From positions 1-53,004 of the forward strand of contig JAABPV010000010.1 in assembly GCA_011391865.1 (NCBI GenBank): a stretch of DNA of 53,004 bases, given 5' to 3'. Below the pieces are notes generated by a model. The model was not told where the DNA came from. It searched no databases and saw only the letters and a program-made list of their open reading frames with translations. Origin of the DNA: Desulfobulbaceae bacterium (lineage in GTDB: Bacteria; Desulfobacterota; Desulfobulbia; Desulfobulbales; Desulfobulbaceae). Positions 7,284-16,753 of this stretch are shown piece after piece; within the stretch, counting starts at the first letter, position 1; every line of letters begins with the position of its first letter. The translations under genes were made by a program, and so were the position numbers.

Positions 7284-7433
7284 TTATCCTATGCCGATGC
7301 AGCTCAGGCAGATGGATTTGGCCTGCTCCAGCACCCGTGCTGGCTCGTTCAGCGTCACGCCGGTCAGCCAGAGCAGCAGGAAAAAGACCAGCAGCACGAA
7401 CGGGGTCTTGCGAATCGCTATTTTTTTCCGCAT
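7284..7433 (-). CDS. Small CxxC membrane protein of the CD1871A type
   Basis: This 49-residue protein has one membrane helix (residues 11-28) and ends in the motif CLSCIGIG. That is the hallmark of small CxxC proteins encoded directly before membrane ferredoxins of the NapH type. The ATG at 7433 is preceded by an AGGAG ribosome binding site, so it is preferred over an upstream ATG at 7466. The stop codon is 3 bases before the ATG of the ferredoxin gene, indicating tight coupling. The function is unknown; a role in cluster handling or electron transfer for the partner is inferred from the constant neighbourhood. Confidence 0.75.
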   Translation of the reverse strand: MRKKIAIRKTPFVLLVFFLLLWLTGVTLNEPARVLEQAKSICLSCIGIG

Positions 7434-7666
7434 TGCCGCGTCTCCTGTTTGTGAGATTTCATCCACACTGAGACGGCCTCAGTCAGGCGGTTATAGTAAG
7501 CGGGTCAGGGAAAGGCTGTCAATAAGAATCGGACAGCGCAGGCCGGGGTGAATTTATTCTGGCCACTCACGCAAGAATTTGCTATATTTTCAAGTAAAAT
7601 TGTGCGCCTTTCTTAGACCGTCGGCAGTTTGCCGTTGTCCTTCTTCAGGTTGACAGGAGAATCGTT

Positions 7667-9013
7667 TTGAGCAGTTCAGTGTGGGAAATTCTGATTATTT
7701 TTTTTCTGCTGCTGGCCAACGGCGTGTTTGCCATGGCGGAGATTGCCGTTGTCTCGGCCCGCAAAGCCAAGCTCCAGCAACTCGCCGAAGCAGGCAATGC
7801 CAAAGCCCGCGCCGCCTTGGAGCTGGCAAATGATCCGAATCAGTTCTTGGCCGCCGTGCAGATCGGCATCACGCTGGTCGGCATTCTGGCAGGCGCGTTC
7901 GGCGGGGCCACGCTGGCCGAGAGTCTCGTCCCCTATCTTAGCTGGATTCCCCTGCTGGAGCCGTATGCGGAGACTGCGGCGGTTGTGCTCGTCGTTCTCT
8001 GCATCACGTATTGCTCGCTGATCATCGGCGAGCTGGTGCCGAAGCGGCTGGCACTCAACAACGCTGAAGGCATCGCCATGACCGTGGCCGGGCCGATGCG
8101 CGCCCTCTCCGCCGCTGCCGGGCCTGCGGTGCGGATGCTCAGTTTTTCCACCGAGCTTGTCATCCGCCTGCTGCGGATCAAGCCTTCCACCGAGCCGTCC
8201 ATCACGCCAGAAGAGATCAAAGTTCTGATCGAGCAGGGCACGGAAAGCGGCGTGTTTGAGGAAAGCGAGCAGGATATGATCGAAAATGTCCTCCAGTTGG
8301 ACGAACGGCGGATCAGTGCCTTCATGACTCCGCGCACGCAGATTGTCTGGTTCGATATTGAGGACTCGCCTGAGGACATCCGGCGCAAGGTGGCGGACTG
8401 CCAGCATTCCCGCTTTCCGGTGGTCAACGGCAGTTTGGACAACGTCATGGGCATCGTCCGGGCCAAGGACATGCTCAATCAGATGCTGTCCGGGCAGCCG
8501 TTGGATTTGAAGTTGCTGCTGCAGCCGCCCCTGTTCGTGCCGGAAAGCATGTCCGCGCTCAAAGTGCTGGAGCTGTTCAAGCAGCAGCGGACGCATATAG
8601 CCCTGATTGCTGACGAGTACGGCGGCATCCACGGGATGATCACCCACAACGACATTTTGGAGGACATCACCGGCTATGTGCCGTTTTCTTTGTCCGGCGG
8701 GCCTGCGGAGCCGCAGGCGGTTCTTCAGCGCGATGACGGCTCTTGGCTGCTCGACGGTCTGCTGTCGATTGACGAACTCAAGGAGATTTTTGATTTGGAA
8801 AAGCTGCCGGATGAGGAGCATGGTCATTATCAGACCGTGGGCGGACTGGTTATGGCGCAAATCCGCAGCATTCCCACTGCCGGGCAGTGGTTTGAATGGG
8901 GCGATTTGCGTTTTGAAGTGATGGACATGGATGGCCGCCGGGTGGACAAGGTGCTGGTGACTCGCAAAACAGCAGCGGCGGCGATAGAGCAGGCCGATGA
9001 GGCCGCATCTTGA
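7667..9013 (+). CDS. CNNM/CorC-HlyC family membrane protein with CBS pair
   Basis: The 448-residue protein has an N-terminal DUF21 (CNNM) membrane domain with three to four helices (about 5-190, containing GVFAMAEIAVVSARKAKL and VGILAGAFGGATLAE). A pair of CBS domains follows (about 210-330, beginning ISAFMTPRTQIVWFDI). A CorC/HlyC transporter-associated domain forms the C-terminus (about 350-440). Members are linked to magnesium/cobalt or sodium-coupled magnesium export. The start is a TTG at 7667, seven bases after AGGAGA. The stop codon abuts a 21-bp repeat array that separates this gene from nadB. Confidence 0.85.
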   Translation: MSSSVWEILIIFFLLLANGVFAMAEIAVVSARKAKLQQLAEAGNAKARAALELANDPNQFLAAVQIGITLVGILAGAFGGATLAESLVPYLSWIPLLEPYAETAAVVLVVLCITYCSLIIGELVPKRLALNNAEGIAMTVAGPMRALSAAAGPAVRMLSFSTELVIRLLRIKPSTEPSITPEEIKVLIEQGTESGVFEESEQDMIENVLQLDERRISAFMTPRTQIVWFDIEDSPEDIRRKVADCQHSRFPVVNGSLDNVMGIVRAKDMLNQMLSGQPLDLKLLLQPPLFVPESMSALKVLELFKQQRTHIALIADEYGGIHGMITHNDILEDITGYVPFSLSGGPAEPQAVLQRDDGSWLLDGLLSIDELKEIFDLEKLPDEEHGHYQTVGGLVMAQIRSIPTAGQWFEWGDLRFEVMDMDGRRVDKVLVTRKTAAAAIEQADEAAS

Positions 9014-9243
9014 TATGCACTGGGACAGGCTGCACATGCGGCAGATACGGTCTTATATGCCGTAGGTCTGGCCTCATCTGGCACAGATACGGTCGCACAT
9101 GGCGCATGTCGGGTCTGACATGCGCCATGTGCGGCTTGACATGAGGCATGTGAAGCCCGCCGTGCCTCATGTCGGCCTTCACATGCGGCTGCGGCGGTCT
9201 CATATATCACAAATACGGCCTGACCTGCGTCATGTCAGGCCGC
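9013..9243. repeat. Exact 21-bp degenerate array (array B) with ACATG motif
   Basis: Eleven units begin at 9013, 9034, 9055, 9076, 9097, 9118, 9139, 9160, 9181, 9202 and 9223, each exactly 21 bases apart. They start ACATG or a variant (ATATG, ATCTG, CCGTG, ACCTG). Many contain a dyad such as ACATGCGCCATGT. The array begins at the stop codon of the CorC-type gene and ends about 30 bases before the nadB ribosome binding site, so it fills the leader of nadB. Because 21 is a multiple of 3, heptapeptide frames (for example RHVRPDM-like) stay open on both strands. No start or composition favours a real protein. Confidence 0.85.
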
Positions 9244-9283
9244 CGCAGCCGTCTTTCCGCATCACATCGCAGCAGGAGGTTTC

Positions 9284-10954
9284 TTGAGCAGCATGTTCAC
9301 CACCGACATTCTCATCATCGGCAGCGGCGTGGCCGGTCTGTCCTTCGCCCTCAAAACAGCGGCCTTCGCCCGCGTTGTCCTGATCACCAAAAAGAAAAAG
9401 GCTGACACTGCCACCAACCTCGCGCAAGGCGGCGTGGCGGCCGTGCTCTCCGCTGAAGACCGGCTGGAGGATCACATCAGCGACACGCTCATTTCCGGCG
9501 ACGGGCTTTGCAATGAGGACATCGTTCGACTCGTCGTGACCGAAGGGCCGGAGCGGGTGCGCGAGCTGGCCGCGCTCGGCGTGAACTTCCAACATGGCAG
9601 CAGCGGCGAGGAGTTTGATCTTGGCATGGAAGGCGGTCATTCAGCACGGCGGGTGGCGCACGCCAAAGACCTTACGGGCCGCGAGATCGAAACCGCGCTG
9701 CTCGCTCAGGTCTATGCCAACCCGCAGATCGAGGTGCTGGAAGATCACATGGCCATTGATCTGCTGATTGAGTCCAAGGTCACAGGTCGGAAAGAGGGCG
9801 ATGACCGCTGTCTTGGTGCGTATGTGCTCAATCGCGGCACAGGCGAGGTCGAAACGTGGCGGGCGAACGTCACCGTGCTGTGCAGCGGCGGCTGCGGCAA
9901 GGTCTATCGCTACACCACTAACCCGGACATTGCTACTGGCGACGGCGTGGTCATGGCTTGGCGGGCCGGGGCGCAGGTGGCCAACTTGGAGTTCGTCCAG
10001 TTTCATCCCACCTGCTTCTTCAACCGTGCGGCGAAAAATTTCCTGATCTCAGAAGCGGTGCGCGGCGAAGGCGGCATTCTGCTCAACGAGCAGGGACAGC
10101 CCTTCATGCAGCAGTATGACCGCCGGGGCGATTTGGCCACGCGGGATGCAGTGGCGCGGGGCATTGACGCAGAGATGAAGAAGAGCGGCGCGGACTGCGT
10201 TTATCTTGATATCACGCACAAGGGCCGCGACTTCCTCCAGCAGCGTTTTCCCAACATCTACAGCACCTGCCTGAAATACGGTGTGGACATCAGCAGCCAG
10301 CCGATTCCGGTGGTGCCTGCGGCGCATTACATGTGCGGCGGCGTGCGGGTGGATGAATGGGGATGCAGCACGGTCGGCAATCTTTTGGCCTTGGGCGAGA
10401 CCGCCTGCACTGGTCTGCACGGCGCGAACCGGCTGGCGAGCAACTCGCTCTTAGAGGCGGTGGTTTTCGCGCACCGGGCCGCACAGCTCCTGCGGCAGAA
10501 CTGGCCGGAACTGCAAGCGCAGTCCCTGCCCAAAGCGCAGGCCTGGCGCACCGGCTTTGCCCGTTCGATTGAAGAGAACGTGCTGATCAGCCACAACTGG
10601 GATCAGGTGCGGCAGCTGATGTGGGATTATGTCGGCATCGTCCGCAGCCAGAAGCGGCTTCAGCTTGCAGCCCGGCAGCTCGCGCCCATCCTTGCCGAGA
10701 CTACGGAGCATTTCCACGACTACCTGCTTACGCCGGATCTGGTTGAGCTGCGCAACATCGTCCTTATCGCCGAGCTGATCATCCGCAGTGCAGCCCTGCG
10801 GCAGGAGTCGCGCGGCCTGCATTACATCACTGACTTCCCGGACAAGAATGATGCGCAGTTCGGCAGGGACACGGTCAGACAAGATGGCCCGCCCGGAAGA
10901 CTTCGTTGTCATGGAGCGTGCATTCACGCTGCCGCAGGGCGTGTCGCCTGCTGA
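9284..10954 (+). CDS. nadB: L-aspartate oxidase
   Basis: The 556-residue flavoprotein oxidises L-aspartate to iminoaspartate, the first step of de novo NAD synthesis. It shows the N-terminal FAD motif GSGVAGLS (13-20), TNLAQGGVAAVL, the active-site region HARRVAHAKD-like EGGHSARRVAHAKD, the FAD-domain motif QFHPTCFF and the late motif TGLHGANRLASNSLLEA. These distinguish NadB from fumarate reductase flavoprotein subunits. AGGAGG at 9274-9279 precedes a TTG at 9284 by 4 bases and an in-frame ATG at 9293 by about 13; either may start translation. The last about 20 residues (after FGRDTVRQD) look atypical. A neighbouring frame reads MARPEDFVVMERAFTLPQ, so a small frameshift near the 3' end is possible. 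Confidence 0.9.
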   Translation: MSSMFTTDILIIGSGVAGLSFALKTAAFARVVLITKKKKADTATNLAQGGVAAVLSAEDRLEDHISDTLISGDGLCNEDIVRLVVTEGPERVRELAALGVNFQHGSSGEEFDLGMEGGHSARRVAHAKDLTGREIETALLAQVYANPQIEVLEDHMAIDLLIESKVTGRKEGDDRCLGAYVLNRGTGEVETWRANVTVLCSGGCGKVYRYTTNPDIATGDGVVMAWRAGAQVANLEFVQFHPTCFFNRAAKNFLISEAVRGEGGILLNEQGQPFMQQYDRRGDLATRDAVARGIDAEMKKSGADCVYLDITHKGRDFLQQRFPNIYSTCLKYGVDISSQPIPVVPAAHYMCGGVRVDEWGCSTVGNLLALGETACTGLHGANRLASNSLLEAVVFAHRAAQLLRQNWPELQAQSLPKAQAWRTGFARSIEENVLISHNWDQVRQLMWDYVGIVRSQKRLQLAARQLAPILAETTEHFHDYLLTPDLVELRNIVLIAELIIRSAALRQESRGLHYITDFPDKNDAQFGRDTVRQDGPPGRLRCHGACIHAAAGRVAC

Positions 10955-11094
10955 TTACACCCGGCATTGATCCTGTGGCGCAGATCAACGCGTTGCCGTA
11001 GCGTACAGCAGCGCAAAGCAAGCTCTCCTCAGCGGCTGCGGCAGACCTCTCTCCTCCTGTCGCGGTCGCTGTTTTTCACATCTCCTGCCGATCT

Positions 11095-12633
11095 TCAGGC
11101 CAGTTCGTCCGCCACCACTTTATATTTCGGATCTTCTATATAATTGACATCGATGATGGAAGCGGCGTTGTCGAGGAGATTACGGCAGTCTGCGCTCAAA
11201 TGGCGCAGATGGACGGTTTTCCCCAGCTTGGCATATCTTTCAGTCAGCCTGTTCAGCGATTCGATGGCCGAATGATCAACCACCCTTGATTCCTTGAAAT
11301 CAATGATGACCTCCTGGGGGTCGTCCAGAATGTCGAATGTCTCTTGGAAGGCCGCCACTGAGCCGAAGAACAAAGGCCCGTAAATGTGGTAATGCTTGGC
11401 CCCGTCAGGGCCGATGTGCTTCCTTGCCCGGATTCGCGTCGCATTTTCCCAAGCGAACACCAAGGCCGAGATCACCACGCCGATGAGGACTGCCACCGCC
11501 AGATTGTGGAAGACCACCGTCACCACAGCGACAATCACCATGACAATGATGTCAGCCGCCGGTACCTTGCGGATGACCTTCAGGCTGGCCCATTCAAAGG
11601 TGCCGATGGCCACCATGAACATCAGGCCGACCAGTGCTGCCATAGGAATCTTCTCAATCAGCGGTGCGCCGATCAGAATGAACATCAGGAGGGCGACTGC
11701 GGCCACTATTCCCGACAGGCGATTGCGGCCTCCTGAGCTGACGTTGATAATGCTCTGGCCGATCATGGCGCAGCCGCCCATGCCGCCGAAAAATCCGGTC
11801 AGCACGTTGGCACCGCCCTGGGCCAGGCATTCCTTATTGCCGCGTCCTCGGGTTTCGGTCATCTCATCAATAACGGTCAGAGTCAGGAGACTTTCGATCA
11901 AGCCGACTAAGGCCATGATCAGCGCATAAGGGAATATTATGCTCAACGTCTCAAAGTTCAGGGGTACTGACGGCAGGTGAAACTGGGGCAGGCCCCCGGC
12001 AATGGAAGCGATATCGCCGACGGTTCGGGTGGGGATGTCGAAAGAGATGACGACCGCCGAAACGCTGACAATGGCGACAAGGGAAGCCGGAACGGCCTTG
12101 GTGAGCTTGGGCAGAAAATAGATAATGGCCATAGTGGCCAGGACAAAGCCGAGCATGATCGACAACGGCGTGCCGCTTAACCAGACTAAGGATGTATCCG
12201 CTCCGGCGACCTTGAACTGATCGAGCTGGGAGAGGAAGATGACGATGGCCAGGCCGTTGACAAAACCGAACATGACCGGGTGCGGCACCAGCCGGATGAA
12301 TTTACCCAGACGCAGCAGGCCGATCCCGATCTGGATGATCCCCATCAAGACAACAGCGGCGAAGAGGTATTCCACTCCATGCCTCGCCACTAAGCTGACA
12401 ATGACCACGGCGATGGCGCCGGTAGCCCCGGAGATCATGCCGGGCCGTCCCCCGAAAAGTGCGGTGACAAGGCCGACGATAAAGGCTGAATAGAGTCCCA
12501 CCAAGGGGCTGACATTGACAATGAGCGAGAAGGCGATGGCCTCGGGGACTAAGGCGAGGGCGACAGTCAATCCTGAGAGTATCTCGTTCTTGGCGGTGAG
12601 CTGCGTGTTTTTGAGTAATTCGACAAAAGTCAT
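11095..12633 (-). CDS. SulP-family anion permease with STAS domain
   Basis: The 512-residue protein has 10-12 membrane helices through about residue 390 and a C-terminal cytosolic STAS domain (about 400-505, with [20 protein letters not shown]). The motifs [21 protein letters not shown] and [17 protein letters not shown] are those of SulP/SLC26 transporters. These carry sulfate, bicarbonate or dicarboxylates with sodium or protons. The substrate cannot be read from the sequence; sulfate is plausible in a sulfur-cycling anaerobe. The ATG at 12633 fits the family start MTFVELLKN. No operon partner is adjacent. Confidence 0.85.
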   Translation of the reverse strand: MTFVELLKNTQLTAKNEILSGLTVALALVPEAIAFSLIVNVSPLVGLYSAFIVGLVTALFGGRPGMISGATGAIAVVIVSLVARHGVEYLFAAVVLMGIIQIGIGLLRLGKFIRLVPHPVMFGFVNGLAIVIFLSQLDQFKVAGADTSLVWLSGTPLSIMLGFVLATMAIIYFLPKLTKAVPASLVAIVSVSAVVISFDIPTRTVGDIASIAGGLPQFHLPSVPLNFETLSIIFPYALIMALVGLIESLLTLTVIDEMTETRGRGNKECLAQGGANVLTGFFGGMGGCAMIGQSIINVSSGGRNRLSGIVAAVALLMFILIGAPLIEKIPMAALVGLMFMVAIGTFEWASLKVIRKVPAADIIVMVIVAVVTVVFHNLAVAVLIGVVISALVFAWENATRIRARKHIGPDGAKHYHIYGPLFFGSVAAFQETFDILDDPQEVIIDFKESRVVDHSAIESLNRLTERYAKLGKTVHLRHLSADCRNLLDNAASIIDVNYIEDPKYKVVADELA

Positions 12634-12695
12634 GCGCGTTTTTGAGTTGAAGTTGCAGTAAAGACCCTCGAAAGAGGGCGTGGATTCTCAGCCCG

Positions 12696-13004
12696 ATGAA
12701 CGGAATAAGTAATTGCTTCTTGGCCGGTCACACGCAAGAGGGTACAAGACCTTCGGCGGGGGGAGGTACAACAGCCGTGTTTCACGCAGTGGGGATCAGC
12801 AAAATCGCCATCACCGGCCAAGGGCCAAGTCAGGCATTCGAGTCGGGGCGGCTCGCAATGTACTACAACCGCCGCCTGAAAGTCAAAACAATTCTGCGGC
12901 CTGCCTTGCTGCTGGCGCAGGAGAGCATCCGGCGGGTGGAGGATTTCCCCGCCTTTGTGCTGGTGGACAACAAGGGCAATGACTTCTTCCGGCAGCTTGC
13001 CTGA
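12696..13004 (+). pseudogene. Chimeric ORF ending in a fumarate hydratase C-terminus
   Basis: The last 27 residues (VEDFPAFVLVDNKGNDFF and neighbours) closely recall the C-terminal end of class I fumarate hydratases, whose usual ending is EVEDFPAFILVDDKGNDFF. The preceding about 70 residues (AVFHAVGISKIAITGQG, AMYYNRRLKVKTI) do not look like fumarase and are not recognised. There is no proper catalytic region or iron-sulfur cysteine set. The ORF is therefore read as a fusion of gene debris with a fumarase 3' fragment, in line with other fragments in this window. A real small protein with an accidental resemblance is less likely. Confidence 0.5.
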
Positions 13005-13097
13005 GCAGGAAAGCTGTTGACGTTGGACAGGCTAATTGGTAGGATGACAGACTTCCCGCCCGCAGACCTGTTCCTATTCTCTCAGTCCAAGCATATC

Positions 13098-13661
13098 ATG
13101 GCAAGTCCTCATCATACCCCAGAAATGGAGCCGCTCGACCGCCTGACGGTGGCACTGTACCGCAGCGGCCTTTCCCTCTTCGCCCTTGTCTCGGTCTTAA
13201 AGGCCGCCGAGCTGCTCTTTGGCATTGGCATCGTAGGCCAATGGTATCTGCCGCTCATTGCCGCCGCTGCGGCGACGGCCAGCGCGAACATCCATCTCTA
13301 TGATCCCAAGTTCCGCTGGTTCTTCCCGCTGATGAGCTGGCTCGGCTACATCCTGCTCGGCTTCAGCCTGCCGGTGCAGTCGCCTGCGGTCAAGGAGGCA
13401 CTCGCGGTCTTCAGCCTCGCCTTCTTCTATGCGGGCGCGAGCATGTTCGCGGTGAAGGAGTATTTCTGCTTCAGGATTCCCGGTCTGCCGCTGATGCCCC
13501 TGCTGCTGGGCGCGGCGGTGCTGCTGCGCTGGGGAGGGATGGCGGCGGCGGAAGGAGGCTTCCTTGCCGCAGCCGGGCTGCTCTATGCTTGGCTGGCAAT
13601 CGCCAAGTGGAAGATGCCGCTGCATTTCGACATCGGCGACAAGAGCATGTACACGATCTGA
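13098..13661 (+). CDS. DUF2301-like integral membrane protein
   Basis: The 187-residue protein has about six hydrophobic segments. The motifs LDRLTVALYRSGLSLFALVS, HLYDPKFRWFFPLMSWLGY and GASMFAVKEYFCFRIPGLPL recall DUF2301 (COG5413) membrane proteins of unknown function. The ATG at 13098 leaves a 20-residue polar head before the conserved part; an ATG at 13125 is also possible. It converges on nadE with 3 bases between the stop codons. No function is proposed. Confidence 0.6.
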   Translation: MASPHHTPEMEPLDRLTVALYRSGLSLFALVSVLKAAELLFGIGIVGQWYLPLIAAAAATASANIHLYDPKFRWFFPLMSWLGYILLGFSLPVQSPAVKEALAVFSLAFFYAGASMFAVKEYFCFRIPGLPLMPLLLGAAVLLRWGGMAAAEGGFLAAAGLLYAWLAIAKWKMPLHFDIGDKSMYTI

Positions 13662-13664
13662 GCC

Positions 13665-15293
13665 TCAGCTACCGAAGCCCTGAGCAATCGGCTGCCTGCG
13701 CCCGTAGCCAAAGGCCTTGCTCGTCACCTTCAGGCCCAATGCTGCCTGCTTGCGTTTGTGCTCGTTGCGGAGTATGCGGCGGATGATGCCGCGCACGGTT
13801 TCAGGCGCAAAGCCCCGCGCCGCGATCTCCTCCGCGCTGCAATGCTCCTCCAGATACGCGGCCAAGATCGGATCGAGCACCTCATACGGCGGCAGGTCGT
13901 CCTGATCGAGCTGATCCGGCTTCAGCTCTGCGGTCGGCAGGCGGGTGATGATCCGCTCCGGGATCACCTCGCCCGCCCGGTTCATCCAGCGGGCCAATTC
14001 ATAGACCATCACCTTGGGCAGATCGGCCAGCACAGCCAGCCCGCCGCTCATGTCGCCGTAGAGGGTGCAGTAGCCCACGGCCATTTCTGATTTGTTGCCG
14101 GTGGAAAGCAGCATCCCGCCGAACTTGTTCGACAAGGCCATGAGCAGATTGCCCCGAATGCGGGCCTGGATATTCTGCTCAGTCACGTCCTCGTCCAGCC
14201 CGGCAAAGAGCGGCGCGAGTGCCTGCTGATAGGCCGCCATCGCCCCGGCAATCGGGATGATCTCAAAAGCGCAGCCGAGATTCTTGCTTAAAACTTGCGC
14301 GTCGTCGATGCTCATCTGCGCGGTGTAGGGCGAGGGCAGGGCCACGCCGAGCAGGTTCTCCGGGCCAAGGGCCTGCGCGGCCAGAACCGCTGTCACTGCC
14401 GAGTCAATTCCGCCGGACAGGCCAATCACCGCCTTGCGAAAGCCGGTTTTGTGGAGATAATCGCGCAGGCCGAGAACCAGCGCAGCCTCAACGTGGGCGA
14501 TAGAGTCTTCCGGCGCGGCGCAGACCGGCCCGCCGTGGCGCAGCTCGTCCGTGTCAATCAGCAGCACGTCCTCGCGGAACCCGGCAGCGGCGGCGCAGAA
14601 TTCGCCCTGCGCATTCACTACCGCTGAATGGCCATCAAAGATGAGCGAATCCTGCCCGCCGACCTGATTGACGTAAAGCAGCGGCAGGCTGTGCCGTCGG
14701 CAGAGACTGGCGAAGAGATGGCGGCGTTCGCCAAGTTTGCCGTGGTGATAGGGCGAGGCGGAAATGTTGACGAGCAAATCCGGCCCGCTGCCCGCGCGGC
14801 ACAGGGCCGCCACCGGGTCTTGGCTGTACTGCCCCTGCTGCCAGATGTCCTCGCAGACCGTCAGGCCGAGGCGCAGGCCGCCGAAGCTGACCGGCAGGGC
14901 AGGGCCGCCCGGCTCGAAATAGCGGCTCTCGTCAAAGACATCGTAGGTCGGCAGGAGCTGCTTTTGCACCCGCTGCACGACCTTGCCATGATGAATGAGC
15001 AGAGCGGAGTTGTGCAGCGGCTTGCCCGGCCCGCTGCGCCGCTCAACAGCCCCGACCACCACGCCAGTTTCGCCGACAGCGGCAATCAGTTTGTCCAAAG
15101 CCTGATCGTGGGCTTGAAGAAAATCGCGGCGTTCGAGCAAATCTTGGGGCGGGTAGCCGCAGAGGGCCAGCTCCGGGAAAATGGCCAAGCCGCAGCCTGC
15201 CTGCTCTGCCTGTTTAAGCCGTTCAAGTAGCAGGGCAAGGTTGCGCTCGAACGCGCCGATGGTCGGGTTTATCTGAATGAGGGCGGTTTTCAT
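13665..15293 (-). CDS. nadE: Glutamine-dependent NAD+ synthase
   Basis: The 542-residue enzyme amidates nicotinic acid adenine dinucleotide to NAD+, using ammonia from its own glutaminase. The N-terminal nitrilase domain shows the catalytic triad E41 (PELALCGYPP), K111 (KQLLPTYDVF) and C147 (TVCEDIW). The C-terminal synthetase domain has the ATP loop SGGIDS (293-298) and STGNKSE. The start at 15293 (MKTALIQINPTIGAF) matches the family; an upstream ATG at 15338 adds 15 unlikely residues. With nadB it covers two steps of NAD synthesis in this window, though the genes are separate. Confidence 0.92.
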   Translation of the reverse strand: MKTALIQINPTIGAFERNLALLLERLKQAEQAGCGLAIFPELALCGYPPQDLLERRDFLQAHDQALDKLIAAVGETGVVVGAVERRSGPGKPLHNSALLIHHGKVVQRVQKQLLPTYDVFDESRYFEPGGPALPVSFGGLRLGLTVCEDIWQQGQYSQDPVAALCRAGSGPDLLVNISASPYHHGKLGERRHLFASLCRRHSLPLLYVNQVGGQDSLIFDGHSAVVNAQGEFCAAAAGFREDVLLIDTDELRHGGPVCAAPEDSIAHVEAALVLGLRDYLHKTGFRKAVIGLSGGIDSAVTAVLAAQALGPENLLGVALPSPYTAQMSIDDAQVLSKNLGCAFEIIPIAGAMAAYQQALAPLFAGLDEDVTEQNIQARIRGNLLMALSNKFGGMLLSTGNKSEMAVGYCTLYGDMSGGLAVLADLPKVMVYELARWMNRAGEVIPERIITRLPTAELKPDQLDQDDLPPYEVLDPILAAYLEEHCSAEEIAARGFAPETVRGIIRRILRNEHKRKQAALGLKVTSKAFGYGRRQPIAQGFGS

Positions 15294-15509
15294 ATTATTT
15301 TTCTGTTGAATAATTGCGCCGCTACTGATATATATCACCAGATCAGGTTGCTGTCAATTTGTTTCAGTCAGCACAATCAATTGCACACTGACTGTCTCCC
15401 GTTGAACGCGGCGAGAGATTCAGCCGCGATACTTTGAAACAGATTGTAAGCAGCAGCTCAAATCACCTGCCAATTCATATGGCTTTCGCATTAGTCCTAT
15501 ATAAAACAC

Positions 15510-16655
15510 ATGCACAGCTATTTCGCTTCGCCAGAGCGGACTGATCAGGAGACACTGGCCGCTGAACTTGACTTCGCGGGCAGAAATCCCGTCATTTCCG
15601 GCCTGCTTTCGTCGGTAGGCGGCCTGCTGGCTGTTCTCGACGAGCATCGGCAGATTGTCGCCCTCAATGACGGCTTCTTGCAGATGCTGGACATCGAGGA
15701 TCCGGCCAGCATCCTTGGTCTGCGTCCCGGCGAAGCTCTGGGCTGCATCCACGCGCATGAGGAGCCGGGCGGCTGCGGCACGTCGAAATTCTGCTCCAGC
15801 TGTGGCGCAGCCATCGCCATAGTCTCCAGCTTGACGCAGAACGAGCCTGCGGAGCGGATATGCGCCCTCAGCGCAGTGCGGAAAGACGGCAGGGAAACCG
15901 ACGCGGCCCTGCTGGTCCGCTCCAGACCGCTGCTGATCGAAGGGCGGCGATTTCTGCTACTCTTTGTCCAAGATGTGACCAAAGAGCAGCGGCGGGCAGC
16001 CTTGGAGCGCGCTTTTTTTCACGACATCAACAGTATGCTCGGCCTGCTGGCCGGAGCGGCGGAACTGATGGCCGAGGAGAACCGCTCCCCCCTGACTGAG
16101 ACTGTCCGGCGCACCTCGATGCGCCTGTCAAAAGAGGTGGCGGTGCACCGCTATCTGCTCCAGGATCAGGCCGCTGTCTGCGAGCCGACATGGAGCGAGC
16201 TGCCGGCGGCAGAAATTCTCGACGAGCTGCGCTCCTTCTCCGCCATCTACGCCGCCGCCTATCAGAAAGAAATTGTTTTTTCTGAGCAAGTGCCGCCGGT
16301 TTCGGTCCGCACTGATCTGTCCTTGCTGCTGCGTGTGGTCTGCAATATGATCACCAACGCCCTTGAAGCCTCGGAAGAGGGCGGCGTGAGAGTCTGGCTG
16401 GAGGAGCATGAGGACAGCCGACTTTCGTTTTGTGTCTGGAACGGACAGGAAATTCCACCGGAGACCGCCCGGCGGATATTTCAGCTCCACTTCAGCACCA
16501 AATCCGGCACAGGTCGGGGCATCGGCACCTATTCGATGAAGCTGATCGGTGAAAAGCTGCTTGGCGGCAGCGTCAGCTTCAGCAGCTCCGCTTCGGAGGG
16601 GACGGTTTTCCGTTTCACTGTGCCGGTGCGCAAGGCTTGGCCATCGAAAGGCTGA
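15510..16655 (+). CDS. PAS-domain sensor histidine kinase
   Basis: The 381-residue soluble protein has an N-terminal PAS domain (about 25-155), a short dimerisation region with the probable phosphoaccepting H171 (FFHDINSMLG), and a HATPase_c domain. The ATPase domain shows an N box (MITNALEASEEG) and G boxes (GTGRGIGTYSMKLIGEKLLGG). The PAS part holds a cysteine cluster C79, C89, C95, C98, with histidines at 81 and 83. This suggests metal, iron-sulfur or redox sensing. No membrane segment is seen. No response regulator is adjacent, so the output is unknown. About 215 bases upstream hold no recognised feature. Confidence 0.75.
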   Translation: MHSYFASPERTDQETLAAELDFAGRNPVISGLLSSVGGLLAVLDEHRQIVALNDGFLQMLDIEDPASILGLRPGEALGCIHAHEEPGGCGTSKFCSSCGAAIAIVSSLTQNEPAERICALSAVRKDGRETDAALLVRSRPLLIEGRRFLLLFVQDVTKEQRRAALERAFFHDINSMLGLLAGAAELMAEENRSPLTETVRRTSMRLSKEVAVHRYLLQDQAAVCEPTWSELPAAEILDELRSFSAIYAAAYQKEIVFSEQVPPVSVRTDLSLLLRVVCNMITNALEASEEGGVRVWLEEHEDSRLSFCVWNGQEIPPETARRIFQLHFSTKSGTGRGIGTYSMKLIGEKLLGGSVSFSSSASEGTVFRFTVPVRKAWPSKG

Positions 16656-16753
16656 TACAGCCTGATTTGCTTTGTCAGCAAGCCGCTCTTGCGTTATAGT
16701 GCAAGCCTGTCAGTTTGTTCCAAACCTCCCTTGATTCATTCCTCACTCCCATA

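Noticed and set aside
8850..9287. Heptapeptide-repeat proteins on both strands (for example RHVRPDM-like units)
   Set aside because: They arise because the DNA period is 21. Equivalent frames exist on both strands, start sites lack ribosome binding sites, and they overlap corC or nadB ends.
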